64,000 nucleotides of DNA from Chengkuizengella sp. SCS-71B. Lineage in GTDB: Bacteria; Bacillota; Bacilli; Paenibacillales; KCTC-33759. Positions 17,106 to 25,807 of this stretch are shown here, piece by piece; positions within the stretch are counted from its first letter, which is position 1; each line of letters begins with the position of its first letter. The notes under the pieces were generated by a model. The model saw only the letters and a list, made by a program, of their open reading frames with translations. It searched no databases and had not been told where the DNA came from. A program made the position numbers and the translations under genes. Location: assembly GCF_040100845.1 (NCBI RefSeq), contig NZ_JAZHSH010000001.1, positions 1,178,001 through 1,242,000 on the forward strand, in the 5' to 3' direction.

Positions 17106-17816
17106 ATGGAAACTAATGGTATAATGAGTGGGCTTTATAGAGTATCTGAATGGATCATGAGATTTTCTGTTATTAATCTTTTATGGTTGTTGTGCTCTTT
17201 ACCTGTTGTGTTTTTTGTTTTAACATCTTTACTCATGGAAGAAACAAGTCAAGTCATTATGAATTTTATTATTATAGCCATAATCTCGCCATTCACACTA
17301 TTCCCAGCTACAGCTGCGATGTTTGTGGTAGTTAGAAAATGGTTAACTGGTGCAGAAGATGCGCCATTATTTAAAACATATTTTAAAGGATATAAAGAAA
17401 ATTATTTGCAAAGTATGTTAGGTGGATTCTTTTATTGTATTTTATTTACGGTTATGATCGTTAATATTGATTTTTATAATAATTACTCTAACAATTTACA
17501 GTTTTTATCCATATTTATTTTGATTCTTTTAGTAATATTAATCATATCATTATTTTATTTTTTCCCATTGATGGTTCATTTGCATTTGAAACTTAATGTG
17601 TTACTTAAAAATACTTTTGTTTTAACTATAGGTAAACCACTATATTCGCTAGGGTTAGCATTGACAAACTTTTTGATATTGTATATAAGCTTCCAATATT
17701 TCACTTTTCTTATTGTTATTTTTATGGGAAGTGCGATGGCATTTTGTACTTATTATTATTTCAATATGCTTATTCAAAAAATACATAGTCTAGAGGAAAA
17801 CAGCGATAGTAAATAG
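17106..17816 (+). CDS. YesL-family (DUF624) membrane protein
   Basis: A 236-residue integral membrane protein with about five to six hydrophobic segments. The DUF624 pattern is visible: an N-terminal GLYRVSEWIMRFSVINLLWL, a PFTLFPATAAMFVVVRKWL turn after the second helix, and a conserved FKTYFKGYKENYLQSMLGG loop. Members are often found with carbohydrate ABC transporters or two-component systems, but none is adjacent here. ATG 17106 has GGAGGTAAGGAT upstream. The role is unknown. Confidence 0.8.
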   Translation: METNGIMSGLYRVSEWIMRFSVINLLWLLCSLPVVFFVLTSLLMEETSQVIMNFIIIAIISPFTLFPATAAMFVVVRKWLTGAEDAPLFKTYFKGYKENYLQSMLGGFFYCILFTVMIVNIDFYNNYSNNLQFLSIFILILLVILIISLFYFFPLMVHLHLKLNVLLKNTFVLTIGKPLYSLGLALTNFLILYISFQYFTFLIVIFMGSAMAFCTYYYFNMLIQKIHSLEENSDSK

Positions 17817-17890
17817 TCACAGGCATCTGTTATCCATGATATGGCTACGCTGCATCAAATAGTTCTGTTTTGTTAATTCATCCCTATAGG

Positions 17891-17918
17891 TTTACTTTCT
17901 TACCTAAAATGATATAAT
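17891..17918 (+). promoter_or_regulatory. SigA-type promoter of the 6S RNA gene
   Basis: TTTACT (17891-17896) and TATAAT (17913-17918), spacing 16. The predicted RNA start near 17925 fits the 5' end of the folded RNA. Confidence 0.65.
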
Positions 17919-17924
17919 TAAGTT

Positions 17925-18115
17925 ACAACAAAATCCTGCGATGTTCGTTCAGATTCTAAGTTGTTTTGAACCAATGACTGTTTCACGGGATCCCAATAAA
18001 TAATATGGCTGTCATGCCCCAATTCAGGGGACTTCAAAAGTATTAGTGAGGAAACCCACCTGCGAGAGCGGGTTCATGAAACACAGGAATCGTACGGCAT
18101 AAGCGGGTATTTTCT
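17925..18115 (+). ncRNA. ssrS: Probable 6S RNA
   Basis: About 190 nt with no reading frame. The ends pair (CCTGC at 17935 with GCGGG at 18103; GATTC near 17953 with GAATC near 18087), giving one long interrupted hairpin. The middle matches the 6S layout and the firmicute 6S wording I remember: AAGTTGTTTTGAACC on the 5' side of the central bubble, a terminal stem through GGGATCCC and GGCTGTCATGCCCC, and GTGAGGAAACCCACCTGCGA on the 3' side. 6S RNA mimics an open promoter and binds SigA RNA polymerase in stationary phase. A promoter of its own lies upstream. I see no strong terminator, consistent with processing. Confidence 0.72.
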
Positions 18116-18250
18116 CAAGCAAAAACTGTAAATTATCCCCAAAAATACTAAAAAAAGTATTTTTAGACCATTTAATCAAGGTGATTATTTGTTCATATGG
18201 TCCTATCTTTAAGTTGCTGAATAAACGCAAAAAAATATGGAGGTGCTAGA

Positions 18251-18955
18251 ATGAATTACATTCTTAAAGTCAGCTTCTCAGCATTCCTAAGCTTTTCGCT
18301 TTTGTTCAGTCCATTCATGTCCACTCAATCCCATGCTTTTACTGAACAAATTATGGATGTTGGAGCTAAAGGTCAAAACGTAATTGATTTGCAGAAACGT
18401 TTAAAATATATTGGTTTTTATGCAGGAGAAATTGATGGTATTTACGGTACAGTAACAAAAGAAGCAGTTAGGAATTTTCAAACGAAATTTGGTTTAGAAC
18501 AGGTAGATGGTATTGCTGGTGAGAAAACAAAAGAGATGCTTTTAAAAGCATCTAAAGATTTATATCTTACTCCAGCAGGACCCGAATTAAATACAGAATT
18601 TAGTTCACAAGATATCCAGTATATGGCACAAGCTGTATATGGTGAAGCTAGAGGGGAATCGTATGAAGGTAAAGTTGCTGTTGCGGCAGTTATTTTAAAC
18701 CGTGTTGAACATCCTGATTTTCCTAATACTGTTAAAGGTGTAATATTTGAAACAAGAGCATTTACAGCTGTAGCTGATGGGCAAATCTGGTTAGAACCGG
18801 ATGCGGAAGCATATAAAGCTGTATATGATGCGATTAATGGTTTGGACCCAACCAAAGAAGCTATCTATTATTTCAATCCTGATACTGCCACTAGTGAATG
18901 GATTTGGAGTCGTCCGCAAATTAAGAAAATTGATAGTCATATTTTTGCTTATTGA
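18251..18955 (+). CDS. sleB: Spore cortex-lytic enzyme SleB
   Basis: A 234-residue exported enzyme that hydrolyses spore cortex peptidoglycan during germination. It has a signal peptide (residues 1-29, ending SHAF), a peptidoglycan-binding domain at about 34-96 (GAKGQNVIDLQKRLKYIGFY, DGIYGTVTKEAVRNFQ), and a hydrolase-2 domain at about 115-234 with MAQAVYGEARGE, whose Glu is the expected catalytic residue. It ends in the SleB-typical WSRPQIKKIDSHIFAY. ATG 18251 follows GGAGG. Its usual partner ypeB is not next to it: a DUF1499-like gene follows. Confidence 0.94.
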   Translation: MNYILKVSFSAFLSFSLLFSPFMSTQSHAFTEQIMDVGAKGQNVIDLQKRLKYIGFYAGEIDGIYGTVTKEAVRNFQTKFGLEQVDGIAGEKTKEMLLKASKDLYLTPAGPELNTEFSSQDIQYMAQAVYGEARGESYEGKVAVAAVILNRVEHPDFPNTVKGVIFETRAFTAVADGQIWLEPDAEAYKAVYDAINGLDPTKEAIYYFNPDTATSEWIWSRPQIKKIDSHIFAY

Positions 18956-19021
18956 TTTTCCACTTTTTCTTCGTTCTGAAGTCTGATAAGATGATAGAAA
19001 TAGGAACGGGGGAAATGTATA

Positions 19022-19402
19022 ATGATAAAAAGAAATTTAATAGGTTTATTTAGAAGTTTTGAGCAAACTGGTGATAAGGCAAAATATCCAGGTCTTGAGA
19101 CTAGAACTTTTAAAGTTTCTAAAGATAAATTATGGGACGAGCTCATTTATGTTTTGAAACAGCATAAAATTAAAGTCGTTCATGAAGTGAAAAGTGTTGG
19201 AGAATTGATTATAGAAAAAAGAACAATATCAGGAAGAGTGCAGGACGTAACAATTACTTTATATGATATTAACCCAATAAAAACAGCGATTGATATTTAT
19301 TCAGCATCAAGAGGAAATTTTGGGGATTTGGGTTCTAATTATCGAACAATATTGGATCTTTTAAAAATAATTGATCAAAAATTCGCACAATTTAAGGAAT
19401 GA
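19022..19402 (+). CDS. DUF1499-like cytosolic protein
   Basis: A 126-residue soluble protein. The end, IDIYSASRGNFGDLGSNYRTILDLLKIID, matches the DUF1499 pattern (SxSRxGxxDLGxNxxR), and the middle has the beta-strands expected (VVHEVKSVGELIIEKRT). It is a single-domain version without membrane anchor. It lies 66 bases after sleB with its own GGGGGAA site and is closed by the terminator at 19413-19446. The function of the family is unknown. Confidence 0.6.
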   Translation: MIKRNLIGLFRSFEQTGDKAKYPGLETRTFKVSKDKLWDELIYVLKQHKIKVVHEVKSVGELIIEKRTISGRVQDVTITLYDINPIKTAIDIYSASRGNFGDLGSNYRTILDLLKIIDQKFAQFKE

Positions 19403-19412
19403 TGAAAAATGT

Positions 19413-19446
19413 AACAGCTAGAGGTGAAAATCCTTCTAGCTGTTTT
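19413..19446. terminator. Terminator between the DUF1499-like gene and tpx
   Basis: AACAGCTAGA / TCTAGCTGTT with a T-rich flank on the plus strand; it also faces the end of tpx. Confidence 0.8.
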
Positions 19447-19459
19447 ATTATATTTAAAG

Positions 19460-19978
19460 TTATACTAATTTTTTAACAGCGTTAATTGCTTCTTCGTAAT
19501 TTGGATGGTCCGTCATTTCTTTTAAATACTCTGTATATTGAATTGTATTATTTTCATCAAGTACAAAGATGGATCTCATATCTAAACGAATTTCTTTAAT
19601 TAGTACGCCGAAAGCTTCACCAAATGAATTGGTTTTATAGTCGGATAAAGTCACAACCTTATCCACACCAGCAGCCCCACACCAGCGTGCTTGAGCCATT
19701 GGAGTGTCTGCACTAATGGTTAAGATAATAACATTGTCACCAAGTTCAGCTGCTGCCTCATTAAATTTACGAGTTTGAGCATCGCAAACTCCAGTATCTA
19801 TAGATGGAACTACACTAATTAATTTCACTTTTCCATCATATTCTGAAAGTGAAACCTCGGTAAATAAATCTTTATTCACTTTAAAATCTGGTGCTTTATC
19901 TCCAACTTTTAATTCAGGTCCAATTAATGTAAGTGGGTTCCCTTTAACTGTAGCAATTCCAGTACGTTCTTGCGTCAC
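19460..19978 (-). CDS. tpx: Thiol peroxidase (atypical 2-Cys peroxiredoxin)
   Basis: A 172-residue Tpx that reduces hydrogen peroxide and lipid peroxides with thioredoxin. The peroxidatic cysteine is C65 in PSIDTGVCDAQTRKF and the resolving one is C100 in QARWCGAAG, which is the Tpx arrangement and not the AhpC or BCP one. GTG 19978 gives the family-typical start TQERTG and has GGAGGA eight bases upstream; the TTG six bases further up is too close. It is monocistronic. Confidence 0.96.
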   Translation of the reverse strand: MTQERTGIATVKGNPLTLIGPELKVGDKAPDFKVNKDLFTEVSLSEYDGKVKLISVVPSIDTGVCDAQTRKFNEAAAELGDNVIILTISADTPMAQARWCGAAGVDKVVTLSDYKTNSFGEAFGVLIKEIRLDMRSIFVLDENNTIQYTEYLKEMTDHPNYEEAINAVKKLV

Positions 19979-20071
19979 AATCAATTCCTCCTTATAATAT
20001 GTAGTAGAAAAACATCTTCTTAATTATAAACATTCTAAATAACGTTTGTCCAATAAAAAAGGAGCAAAATA

Positions 20072-20674
20072 ATGATATTTTTGCGTTTTGAAAGTTTTCG
20101 TGAATATTTAAAATTCTATCCTGTAACTGCTACCCTTCTAGGGCTCAATTTAATCATGTTTTTCATTACTTTTATTTTTTCATTATTTTATGGTGAAGTT
20201 GTGTCATTGTATTTATTAGGTGCTTTAATATATCCGTCTGAAATTTCAGATCTGTGGAGAATCATCAGTTCAATGTTTTTGCATGGAGGTTTTGAGCATT
20301 TTCTTTTTAATGGATTTTCTTTGTTTTTATTTGGACCTGCATTAGAAAGATTATTAGGTAAATTGAAATATATTGTGTTATATTTTTGTAGTGGTATTAT
20401 TGGGAATATCATTAGTATTGCAGTTTATGGTACAGAATTATTTTCAGTAGGTGCCTCCGGAGCAATTTATGGACTATTAGGGGCTTATTTATTTATAGTT
20501 GTATATTTAAAGCATAGAATCGACCCTCAATCAAGAACTACCGTCATTGTTATATTATCAGTAGGCATGGTTTATTCCTTTTTCAGTGAAAGTGTAAACA
20601 TATCTGCACATTTAGGGGGATTAGCTGCTGGTTTTGTAACTTTTTCATTACTGATAAGAAAAAATCATATTTAA
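20072..20674 (+). CDS. Rhomboid-family intramembrane serine protease
   Basis: A 200-residue polytopic membrane protein with six hydrophobic segments. The catalytic serine motif GASGAIYG is near residue 130 and the catalytic histidine lies in ISAHLGGLAAG in the last segment. The substrate-gate turn SSMFLHGGFEHFLFNGFSLF (the HxxxN signature) is also present. All key residues suggest an active protease. It is shorter than B. subtilis GluP and has no TPR extension. An AAAGGAGC site precedes ATG 20072. The substrate is unknown. Confidence 0.92.
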   Translation: MIFLRFESFREYLKFYPVTATLLGLNLIMFFITFIFSLFYGEVVSLYLLGALIYPSEISDLWRIISSMFLHGGFEHFLFNGFSLFLFGPALERLLGKLKYIVLYFCSGIIGNIISIAVYGTELFSVGASGAIYGLLGAYLFIVVYLKHRIDPQSRTTVIVILSVGMVYSFFSESVNISAHLGGLAAGFVTFSLLIRKNHI

Positions 20675-20736
20675 GAAATTCATTCTATATTTATTAAAAA
20701 TTTAAAAATTTGAATTAAACTTTGGAGAGATTGATT

Positions 20737-21633
20737 TTGGAACTTAGACAATTAATATACTTTGTGAAAGTCGCAAACAAACAACATGTTACAAAAGCTG
20801 CGGAAGAGCTTCATGTAGCTCAATCAGCAGTGAGTCGTCAAATCCATCAATTAGAAGAGGAATTAGGTGTTAAACTGTTTATTCCTAAAGGAAGAAATTT
20901 GCAATTAACCCCTGTAGGTAAACTTTTTTTAAGAAGAATGGAATCAATTATTAGTCAATTTGATAAAGCGGTTGAGGAAGTTCATGAGTTTATGGACCCT
21001 GAATTAGGTGAAATACGGTTGGGATTTCCTCATAGTTTAGGGGTGGATTTTGTCCCCCTATTGGTATCAAAATTTAAAAAGACTCATCCTAATGTGAAAT
21101 TTAGGTTTAAGCAAGGAAAATATAATACATTAATAAAATCTTTAAAGAAGGGTGAAATCGACTTAGCTTTGATTTCCCCCTTTCCAGAAGATGATGATTG
21201 TGTTACAGGTGAGATATTGCTTACTGAAGAACTTTTTGCAATACTTCCTCCAGATCATATTTTGTCTAATGAAAAAGAAATTCGATTAGATCAACTGAAA
21301 GATGATTCTTTTGTTTTGTTTAATGAGGAGTATTCTTTACGTACTATCGTATGGAATGCTTGTGAAATTGCTGGATTCACACCCAATATAGGGTTTGAGG
21401 GAGAGGAAACAGATACGATTAGAGGTTTGGTGGCTGCGGGAATGGGCGTAAGCTTGCTACCAGAAATTGCTTTAAAAAATAGCTTAACCTCTTTACAACC
21501 TGCAAAAATAAAAGTCATTGATCCAGTTGTAGATCGTACTATCGGTATTATCCACCGCAAAGAGGAAAAACTTCCCCTTGTTGCCGAATTTTTTAAACGT
21601 TTTATCACAGATAATTTTAAAGGATCAAACTAA
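20737..21633 (+). CDS. LysR-family regulator, GltC-like
   Basis: A 298-residue LysR regulator. The N-terminal winged helix is LRQLIYFVKVANKQHVTKAA...HVAQSAVSRQIHQLEEELGVKLF, and the effector domain spans about 90-298. Several blocks resemble GltC, the activator of glutamate synthase (DLALISPFPED, FVLFNEEYSLR, GLVAAGMGVSLLPE, RTIGIIHRKE). No gltAB genes are in the window, so the target is not shown. TTG 20737 gives the GltC-like start ELRQL with TGGAGAG upstream; the frame's first TTG at 20722 lies in the ribosome site. Confidence 0.85.
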   Translation: MELRQLIYFVKVANKQHVTKAAEELHVAQSAVSRQIHQLEEELGVKLFIPKGRNLQLTPVGKLFLRRMESIISQFDKAVEEVHEFMDPELGEIRLGFPHSLGVDFVPLLVSKFKKTHPNVKFRFKQGKYNTLIKSLKKGEIDLALISPFPEDDDCVTGEILLTEELFAILPPDHILSNEKEIRLDQLKDDSFVLFNEEYSLRTIVWNACEIAGFTPNIGFEGEETDTIRGLVAAGMGVSLLPEIALKNSLTSLQPAKIKVIDPVVDRTIGIIHRKEEKLPLVAEFFKRFITDNFKGSN

Positions 21634-21668
21634 ATCTTTAGAGTTTTATTAGTTCAATTCAAGTAAAA

Positions 21669-21694
21669 AAAACCGCTCAAATGAGCGGTTTTTA
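21669..21694. terminator. Bidirectional terminator between the gltC-like gene and yugP
   Basis: AACCGCTC / GAGCGGTT with A- and T-runs on either side, serving both converging genes. Confidence 0.9.
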
Positions 21695-21703
21695 GTTTCC
21701 GAA

Positions 21704-22396
21704 CTATTCTCTATTATTGAATAATATTAAAATGTATTTAAGCAATTCGAGTAAAGCAACCAATGCAGATGCAACATAAGTTAAAGCCGCGGCATTTAAT
21801 ACCTTTGCAACACCACTCTCTTCTTGGTTGCCAATATAGCCTTCAGAGACCATAATGGCCCTTGCTCTGTTACTAGCATTAAACTCTACAGGTAATGTAA
21901 CCAATTGAAAGGCAACAGCTACTGAGAAGAAAATTACACCTGCTAAGATTAATCCTGTTGCTTGAAACAAAAATCCACCAATTAACAAAAAGGGTGCAGC
22001 CCCAGAGGTGAAATTCACTGCAGGAAACATCTTATGACGTAATACAAGCATTGGGTAATTCACACTATGTTGGATGGCGTGTCCTACTTCATGACAAGCT
22101 ACGGATAATGCTGAAATAGATCTTTGGTTATAGACGGGTTCTGATAACCTCACTACTCGTTTGATTGGATCATAATGATCAGATAATACCCCTTTCACTG
22201 GTTCAACTGGTACATCATACAATCCATTTGCATCTAACATTTTTCTAGCTGCTTCATAACCCGTTAATCCAGAAGAATTAGCAACTTTTCCCCATTTATT
22301 AAAAGTCCCTTTCACTCGAAATTGAGCCCATATTGTTACACCAAATGCAATTAATATGAGTACATCCATATACCAATAAGTTAATGAAAAAAACAT
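21704..22396 (-). CDS. yugP: YugP-type membrane zinc metallopeptidase
   Basis: A 230-residue membrane protein with one N-terminal span, the zinc motif HEVGHAIQH near residue 105, then three or more C-terminal hydrophobic segments. VEFNASNRARAIMVSEGYI supplies the downstream conserved helix. This is the YugP (peptidase family M80-like) arrangement, of unknown physiological substrate. It is encoded just upstream of a MerR gene pointing the same way, with a 50-base gap. Confidence 0.88.
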   Translation of the reverse strand: MFFSLTYWYMDVLILIAFGVTIWAQFRVKGTFNKWGKVANSSGLTGYEAARKMLDANGLYDVPVEPVKGVLSDHYDPIKRVVRLSEPVYNQRSISALSVACHEVGHAIQHSVNYPMLVLRHKMFPAVNFTSGAAPFLLIGGFLFQATGLILAGVIFFSVAVAFQLVTLPVEFNASNRARAIMVSEGYIGNQEESGVAKVLNAAALTYVASALVALLELLKYILILFNNRE

Positions 22397-22447
22397 TTTT
22401 GCTTTCCCTCCATTTAGTTATAACTTAAAGAAGACGATCCCGCTAAT

Positions 22448-22882
22448 TTACATTAAAGGACCTTTATTTAGAAGAAATAATAATGCTTCCATACATGCCG
22501 CCGTTTGTGGTGTAAGATGTTTATAAATATTTTGTGCTTGATTCGGTTTTAAATTCTCAATGACAGGACTTAATTCCTTTACATCTTTTTCCACTAATTT
22601 TAAATGATCTTGTAAAGAGGTTAGTTTCTCTTTGATTAAGGTATCTTCTGTAATTTTATCTAATTGATCAAGTGTATGTTTTATTTCATCTAAAGAATAT
22701 TTGTCTTTCTTCAACATTTCAATACGTTTTAACCGCTGTAAAGTTTCATCATTATATAATCGATAATTATTTTTTTCCAGTCGTTTTATGGGATGTATAA
22801 GACCTATTTTTGTATAATAATCAACGGTTCTCGAACTTAGACCAGCTATTTGGGACAACTCCCCAATTTTATAAAGCTTCAT
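22448..22882 (-). CDS. MerR-family transcriptional regulator
   Basis: A 144-residue regulator. The N-terminal MerR helix-turn-helix is YKIGELSQIAGLSSRTVDYYTKIGLIHP, with wing RLEKNNYRLY and LKRIEMLKKDKYSLDEIK. A long coiled-coil dimer helix follows (about 75-115), then a short effector region PQTAACMEALLFLLNKGPLM containing one cysteine. No metal-binding cysteine pair is seen, so a metal sensor is unlikely. It may control yugP downstream. An inverted repeat at 22924-23020 upstream could be its site. Confidence 0.87.
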   Translation of the reverse strand: MKLYKIGELSQIAGLSSRTVDYYTKIGLIHPIKRLEKNNYRLYNDETLQRLKRIEMLKKDKYSLDEIKHTLDQLDKITEDTLIKEKLTSLQDHLKLVEKDVKELSPVIENLKPNQAQNIYKHLTPQTAACMEALLFLLNKGPLM

Positions 22883-22923
22883 ATCCCCATGTTAGATCAC
22901 CTCACATACATACTCTATTCATT

Positions 22924-23020
22924 AAAGTGAATCTTTTAATAATGAGTTTATAGAACACCCTCTAATCTTAACTTTTGAGGATCACTAATCGGTGAGTATA
23001 CCCAAATTAAGATTCACTTT
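22924..23020. promoter_or_regulatory. Widely spaced inverted repeat upstream of the MerR gene
   Basis: Perfect 12-bp arms AAAGTGAATCTT and AAGATTCACTTT, centres 85 bases apart, close to eight helical turns. This is suitable for a looping regulator, but could be chance in AT-rich DNA. Confidence 0.4.
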
Positions 23021-23255
23021 TAGTGTATACCTTTATGATAATAAATCCTAACGATACAGTCAAACGTTTAGGTTTTATATGATGATTATATAAGTTTGGT
23101 GTTGATAATATTTATTAAGAACATCTTTTGGGTTCCTCCCATTTAAATTTAACATTAAATGTTAGATATAATGATTTACCACCAAAAACACGAACCATCT
23201 TCAATAATATACAGTTTAATTTTCGCAATTAGAACAAAAATATTGAAAAAAAGTG

Positions 23256-23284
23256 TTGTCAAAATCACTTGGTACTACTATAAT
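23256..23284 (+). promoter_or_regulatory. SigA-type promoter of amt
   Basis: TTGTCA (23256-23261) and TATAAT (23279-23284) with the ideal 17-base spacing. Transcription would start near 23291. Confidence 0.85.
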
Positions 23285-23305
23285 GACATTAAGATTATCA
23301 AATGA

Positions 23306-23322
23306 TGTTAATTAAACTAACA
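23306..23322. promoter_or_regulatory. GlnR/TnrA-type nitrogen-control box
   Basis: TGTTAATTAAACTAACA fits TGTNA-N7-TNACA exactly. It lies about 15 bases downstream of the predicted amt start point, a position that favours repression (GlnR-like) over activation. Confidence 0.8.
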
Positions 23323-23344
23323 TAAAAAATGAGGAGTGATATTA

Positions 23345-24616
23345 ATGGATTTAACAACGATCGGTTTAAATTCAATTTGGCTGATGTTAGCGACGATTTT
23401 AGTCATTTTTATGCAGGGTGGTTTTATTCTGTTAGAAGCGGGTTCAACAAGAATGAAGAATGCAGGTCATGTTGCAGGTAAAACTATTTTTACATTTGGA
23501 ATTGCAACGTTAGTATTTTGGGCAGTAGGTTACGGATTAATTTATGGCGGTGATGGAAATGCATTTATTGGATGGGGAGATTTCTTCTTAAATCCGAATC
23601 CTGAGGCGGTTGATGGAGATGCATATCCTCAAACGATTGACTTCATGTTCCAATTAGCATTTGCGGGAATTGCATTAACGATTGCATGGGGTGGTTTTGC
23701 AGAAAGAGGAAAATTAGCAGCATACTTAATTTTCTCTGTATTATTTATAGCATTAGTATACCCAGTAGTTGCTCATTGGATCTGGGGAGGCGGATGGTTA
23801 TCTGACCATGGAAAACAAGACTTTGCAGGATCAACAGTTGTTCACTTAACAGGTGCAATGGCAGCTTTAGCGGCAACGATACTATTAAAACCTAGAATAG
23901 GTAAATTTAATAAAGATGGTTCTGCAAATGAAATTCATGGACATAATCAAGTGTTTACAGCTTTAGGTGTTTTAATTTTATGGGTAGGTTGGTTCGGCTT
24001 TAACGCTGGTAGTACTTTAGAAGTCGGAAAAGCATTTTTTGGATATGTTGCATTAAATACTCAATTAGCTGCTGGGGCAGGTGCGATTGCTGCATTATTA
24101 ATTGCTTGGGCAATTACGGGAAAAGCGGATGTACCAACAATGTTAAATGGTGCATTAGCAGGATTAGTAGCAATTACAGCATCTTGTGCTTTCGTAGATC
24201 CTTGGGCAGCAGTAGTAATCGGTATCATTGCAGGATTATTAGTATTTGGAAGTATGAAGTTCTTTGAAAAATTAAAAATTGACGATCCAATTTTTGCTTT
24301 ATCTGTGCATGGAGCAGCTGGGGTATGGGGGACAATTTCCACTGGTTTATTCGCAACGGAAACTCTTGCAGTTCAAACATTAGATTGGGGTCAAGCTGGT
24401 TTATTTTATGGTGGTGGATTTACTCAATTAGGAGTTCAAGTAATGGGTGTTGTAACATCAGGAGCGTTCGCATTTGTTGCTTCCTTCATTATCCTAGCCA
24501 TTATGAAAGCTGTTATGGGATTACGTGTTACAGAAGAACAAGAAATTATCGGTTTAGATTTAAGTGAACATGGAAGTTATGGATATCCTGAGCAAATTAA
24601 ACAGTCTATGAACTAA
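23345..24616 (+). CDS. amt: Ammonium transporter (Amt/NrgA)
   Basis: A 423-residue Amt/Rh channel protein with eleven predicted spans. It has the conserved pore histidines in HLTGAMAAL and LSVHGAAGVWG and the signature DFAGSTVVHLTGAMAALAA. ATG 23345 (MDLTTIGLN) has GAGGAG upstream; the GTG at 23336 is inside that site. Transcription is likely under nitrogen control through the box at 23306-23322. The usual downstream glnK (PII) gene is absent; a GlnD-like nucleotidyltransferase gene follows instead. Confidence 0.96.
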   Translation: MDLTTIGLNSIWLMLATILVIFMQGGFILLEAGSTRMKNAGHVAGKTIFTFGIATLVFWAVGYGLIYGGDGNAFIGWGDFFLNPNPEAVDGDAYPQTIDFMFQLAFAGIALTIAWGGFAERGKLAAYLIFSVLFIALVYPVVAHWIWGGGWLSDHGKQDFAGSTVVHLTGAMAALAATILLKPRIGKFNKDGSANEIHGHNQVFTALGVLILWVGWFGFNAGSTLEVGKAFFGYVALNTQLAAGAGAIAALLIAWAITGKADVPTMLNGALAGLVAITASCAFVDPWAAVVIGIIAGLLVFGSMKFFEKLKIDDPIFALSVHGAAGVWGTISTGLFATETLAVQTLDWGQAGLFYGGGFTQLGVQVMGVVTSGAFAFVASFIILAIMKAVMGLRVTEEQEIIGLDLSEHGSYGYPEQIKQSMN

Positions 24617-24722
24617 TTTAACTGTAAAAGTATTGTAAAAGAAACAATATGATTTGGTAGAATAGTAATAGTAGGAATCATTAGGATTAGCTAAAGGTGT
24701 AACATATCAGGGGGATGGAAAC

Positions 24723-25793
24723 ATGAACTTTACTTTTGATGAATTGAATATAAAAATATCTAATGCTGTGAGCTTTGAACAATTAGGTGAAAAACGTGAT
24801 CAATTCCATCAAATGATTCAGGACTTCCACTCCTCCATTGAACAAATTACAATTAAAGATATTAAATTAATCAACCAAATTCATGATTTGTTTATTCAGA
24901 GGACCATTACCTTGTCTGAAATAGAATTAAAAGGCAGAGGATTTGGTCCTCCTCCTGTTTCTTATGACTTTATTTTATTTGGCAGTGGGGGGAGACAAGA
25001 GCAAACCTTGTGGAGTGATCAAGATAATGGATTAATTTATGAAAATACAAAGAGCAATCAAAAAGAGAAAGTGGATTGTTATTTTAAAGAATTAGCAGTT
25101 TGCATTGAACAAGGTCTTGAAAAAGTAGGGTATCCTCCATGTGAAGGGAAAGTGATTTGTACAAATTCTCTTTGGAATAAATCATTTGATGAATGGGTTA
25201 TAAAAATGAATGATTGGTTTGAAGATCCTCATTGGGAGCATGTAAGGTATTTGTTAATTTTAGCTGACAGTAGAAGTGTATATGGGGCAGGTATATTAGT
25301 TAGAAAAATGAAAGAAATATATTTAAAAAAAGCAAGCTCTACTCCACATATCCTAGATAAGATGATGCATAATACTTTGCGTCATAAAATTTTACTTGGT
25401 GTATTTGGTCATTTAATAAAAGAACAATATGGGGAGGAAGCAGGAGGTTTAGATATTAAATATGGAGCTTACATTCCCATGGTAAATGGTATTCGTTTAT
25501 TATCGATTGAAGCGGAGATATTTGAAACCTCCACATTAGAACGCATACAAAAGTTGAAACAATTAAACCTTGTTCCTGAACATTATGCATTAGAATATGA
25601 AAGTGCTTTTACTAACATCTTCAAGCTACGCTTTAAAACACTTTATAAGAAAGAAAATGGGCTTTATACTTCCAATGGTATTTTGAAAGCAAAACAGTTA
25701 ACAAAAGATCAAAGAGAAAAATTAAAAAGCAGTTTAAGAATCGGTAATAAATTGCAGAAACATATTAAAAAGAAAATTGATTCATCAAGTTAA
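24723..25793 (+). CDS. DUF294-type nucleotidyltransferase (GlnD-like catalytic domain)
   Basis: A 356-residue protein. The catalytic signature is FGSGGRQEQTLWSDQDNGLIY near residue 85, the GSxGRxEQxxxSDxD motif shared with PII uridylyltransferase GlnD. It is followed by a DUF294 C-terminal helical region (WFEDPHWEHVRYLLILADSR). There are no HD or ACT domains as in GlnD and no CBS or cyclic-nucleotide domain as in many DUF294 proteins. It lies 106 bases after amt and 14 bases before the exonuclease gene, so the two are surely co-transcribed. Its protein or small-molecule target is unknown; Amt or a PII protein encoded elsewhere is possible. Confidence 0.85.
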   Translation: MNFTFDELNIKISNAVSFEQLGEKRDQFHQMIQDFHSSIEQITIKDIKLINQIHDLFIQRTITLSEIELKGRGFGPPPVSYDFILFGSGGRQEQTLWSDQDNGLIYENTKSNQKEKVDCYFKELAVCIEQGLEKVGYPPCEGKVICTNSLWNKSFDEWVIKMNDWFEDPHWEHVRYLLILADSRSVYGAGILVRKMKEIYLKKASSTPHILDKMMHNTLRHKILLGVFGHLIKEQYGEEAGGLDIKYGAYIPMVNGIRLLSIEAEIFETSTLERIQKLKQLNLVPEHYALEYESAFTNIFKLRFKTLYKKENGLYTSNGILKAKQLTKDQREKLKSSLRIGNKLQKHIKKKIDSSS

Positions 25794-25807
25794 CTGGGGG
25801 ATAAAAG

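Larger units (their letters stand above)
22883..23344. other. Intergenic control region between the MerR gene and amt
   Basis: About 460 bases without a gene. Contents: the widely spaced inverted repeat AAAGTGAATCTT (22924-22935) and AAGATTCACTTT (23009-23020), a palindrome TAACATTAAATGTTA near 23150-23164, the amt promoter and the GlnR/TnrA-type box described separately. Confidence 0.6.

Noticed and set aside
23140-23175. Second nitrogen box before amt (TAACATTAAATGTTA region)
   Set aside because: The spacing does not fit TGTNA-N7-TNACA; it is a plain AT palindrome.
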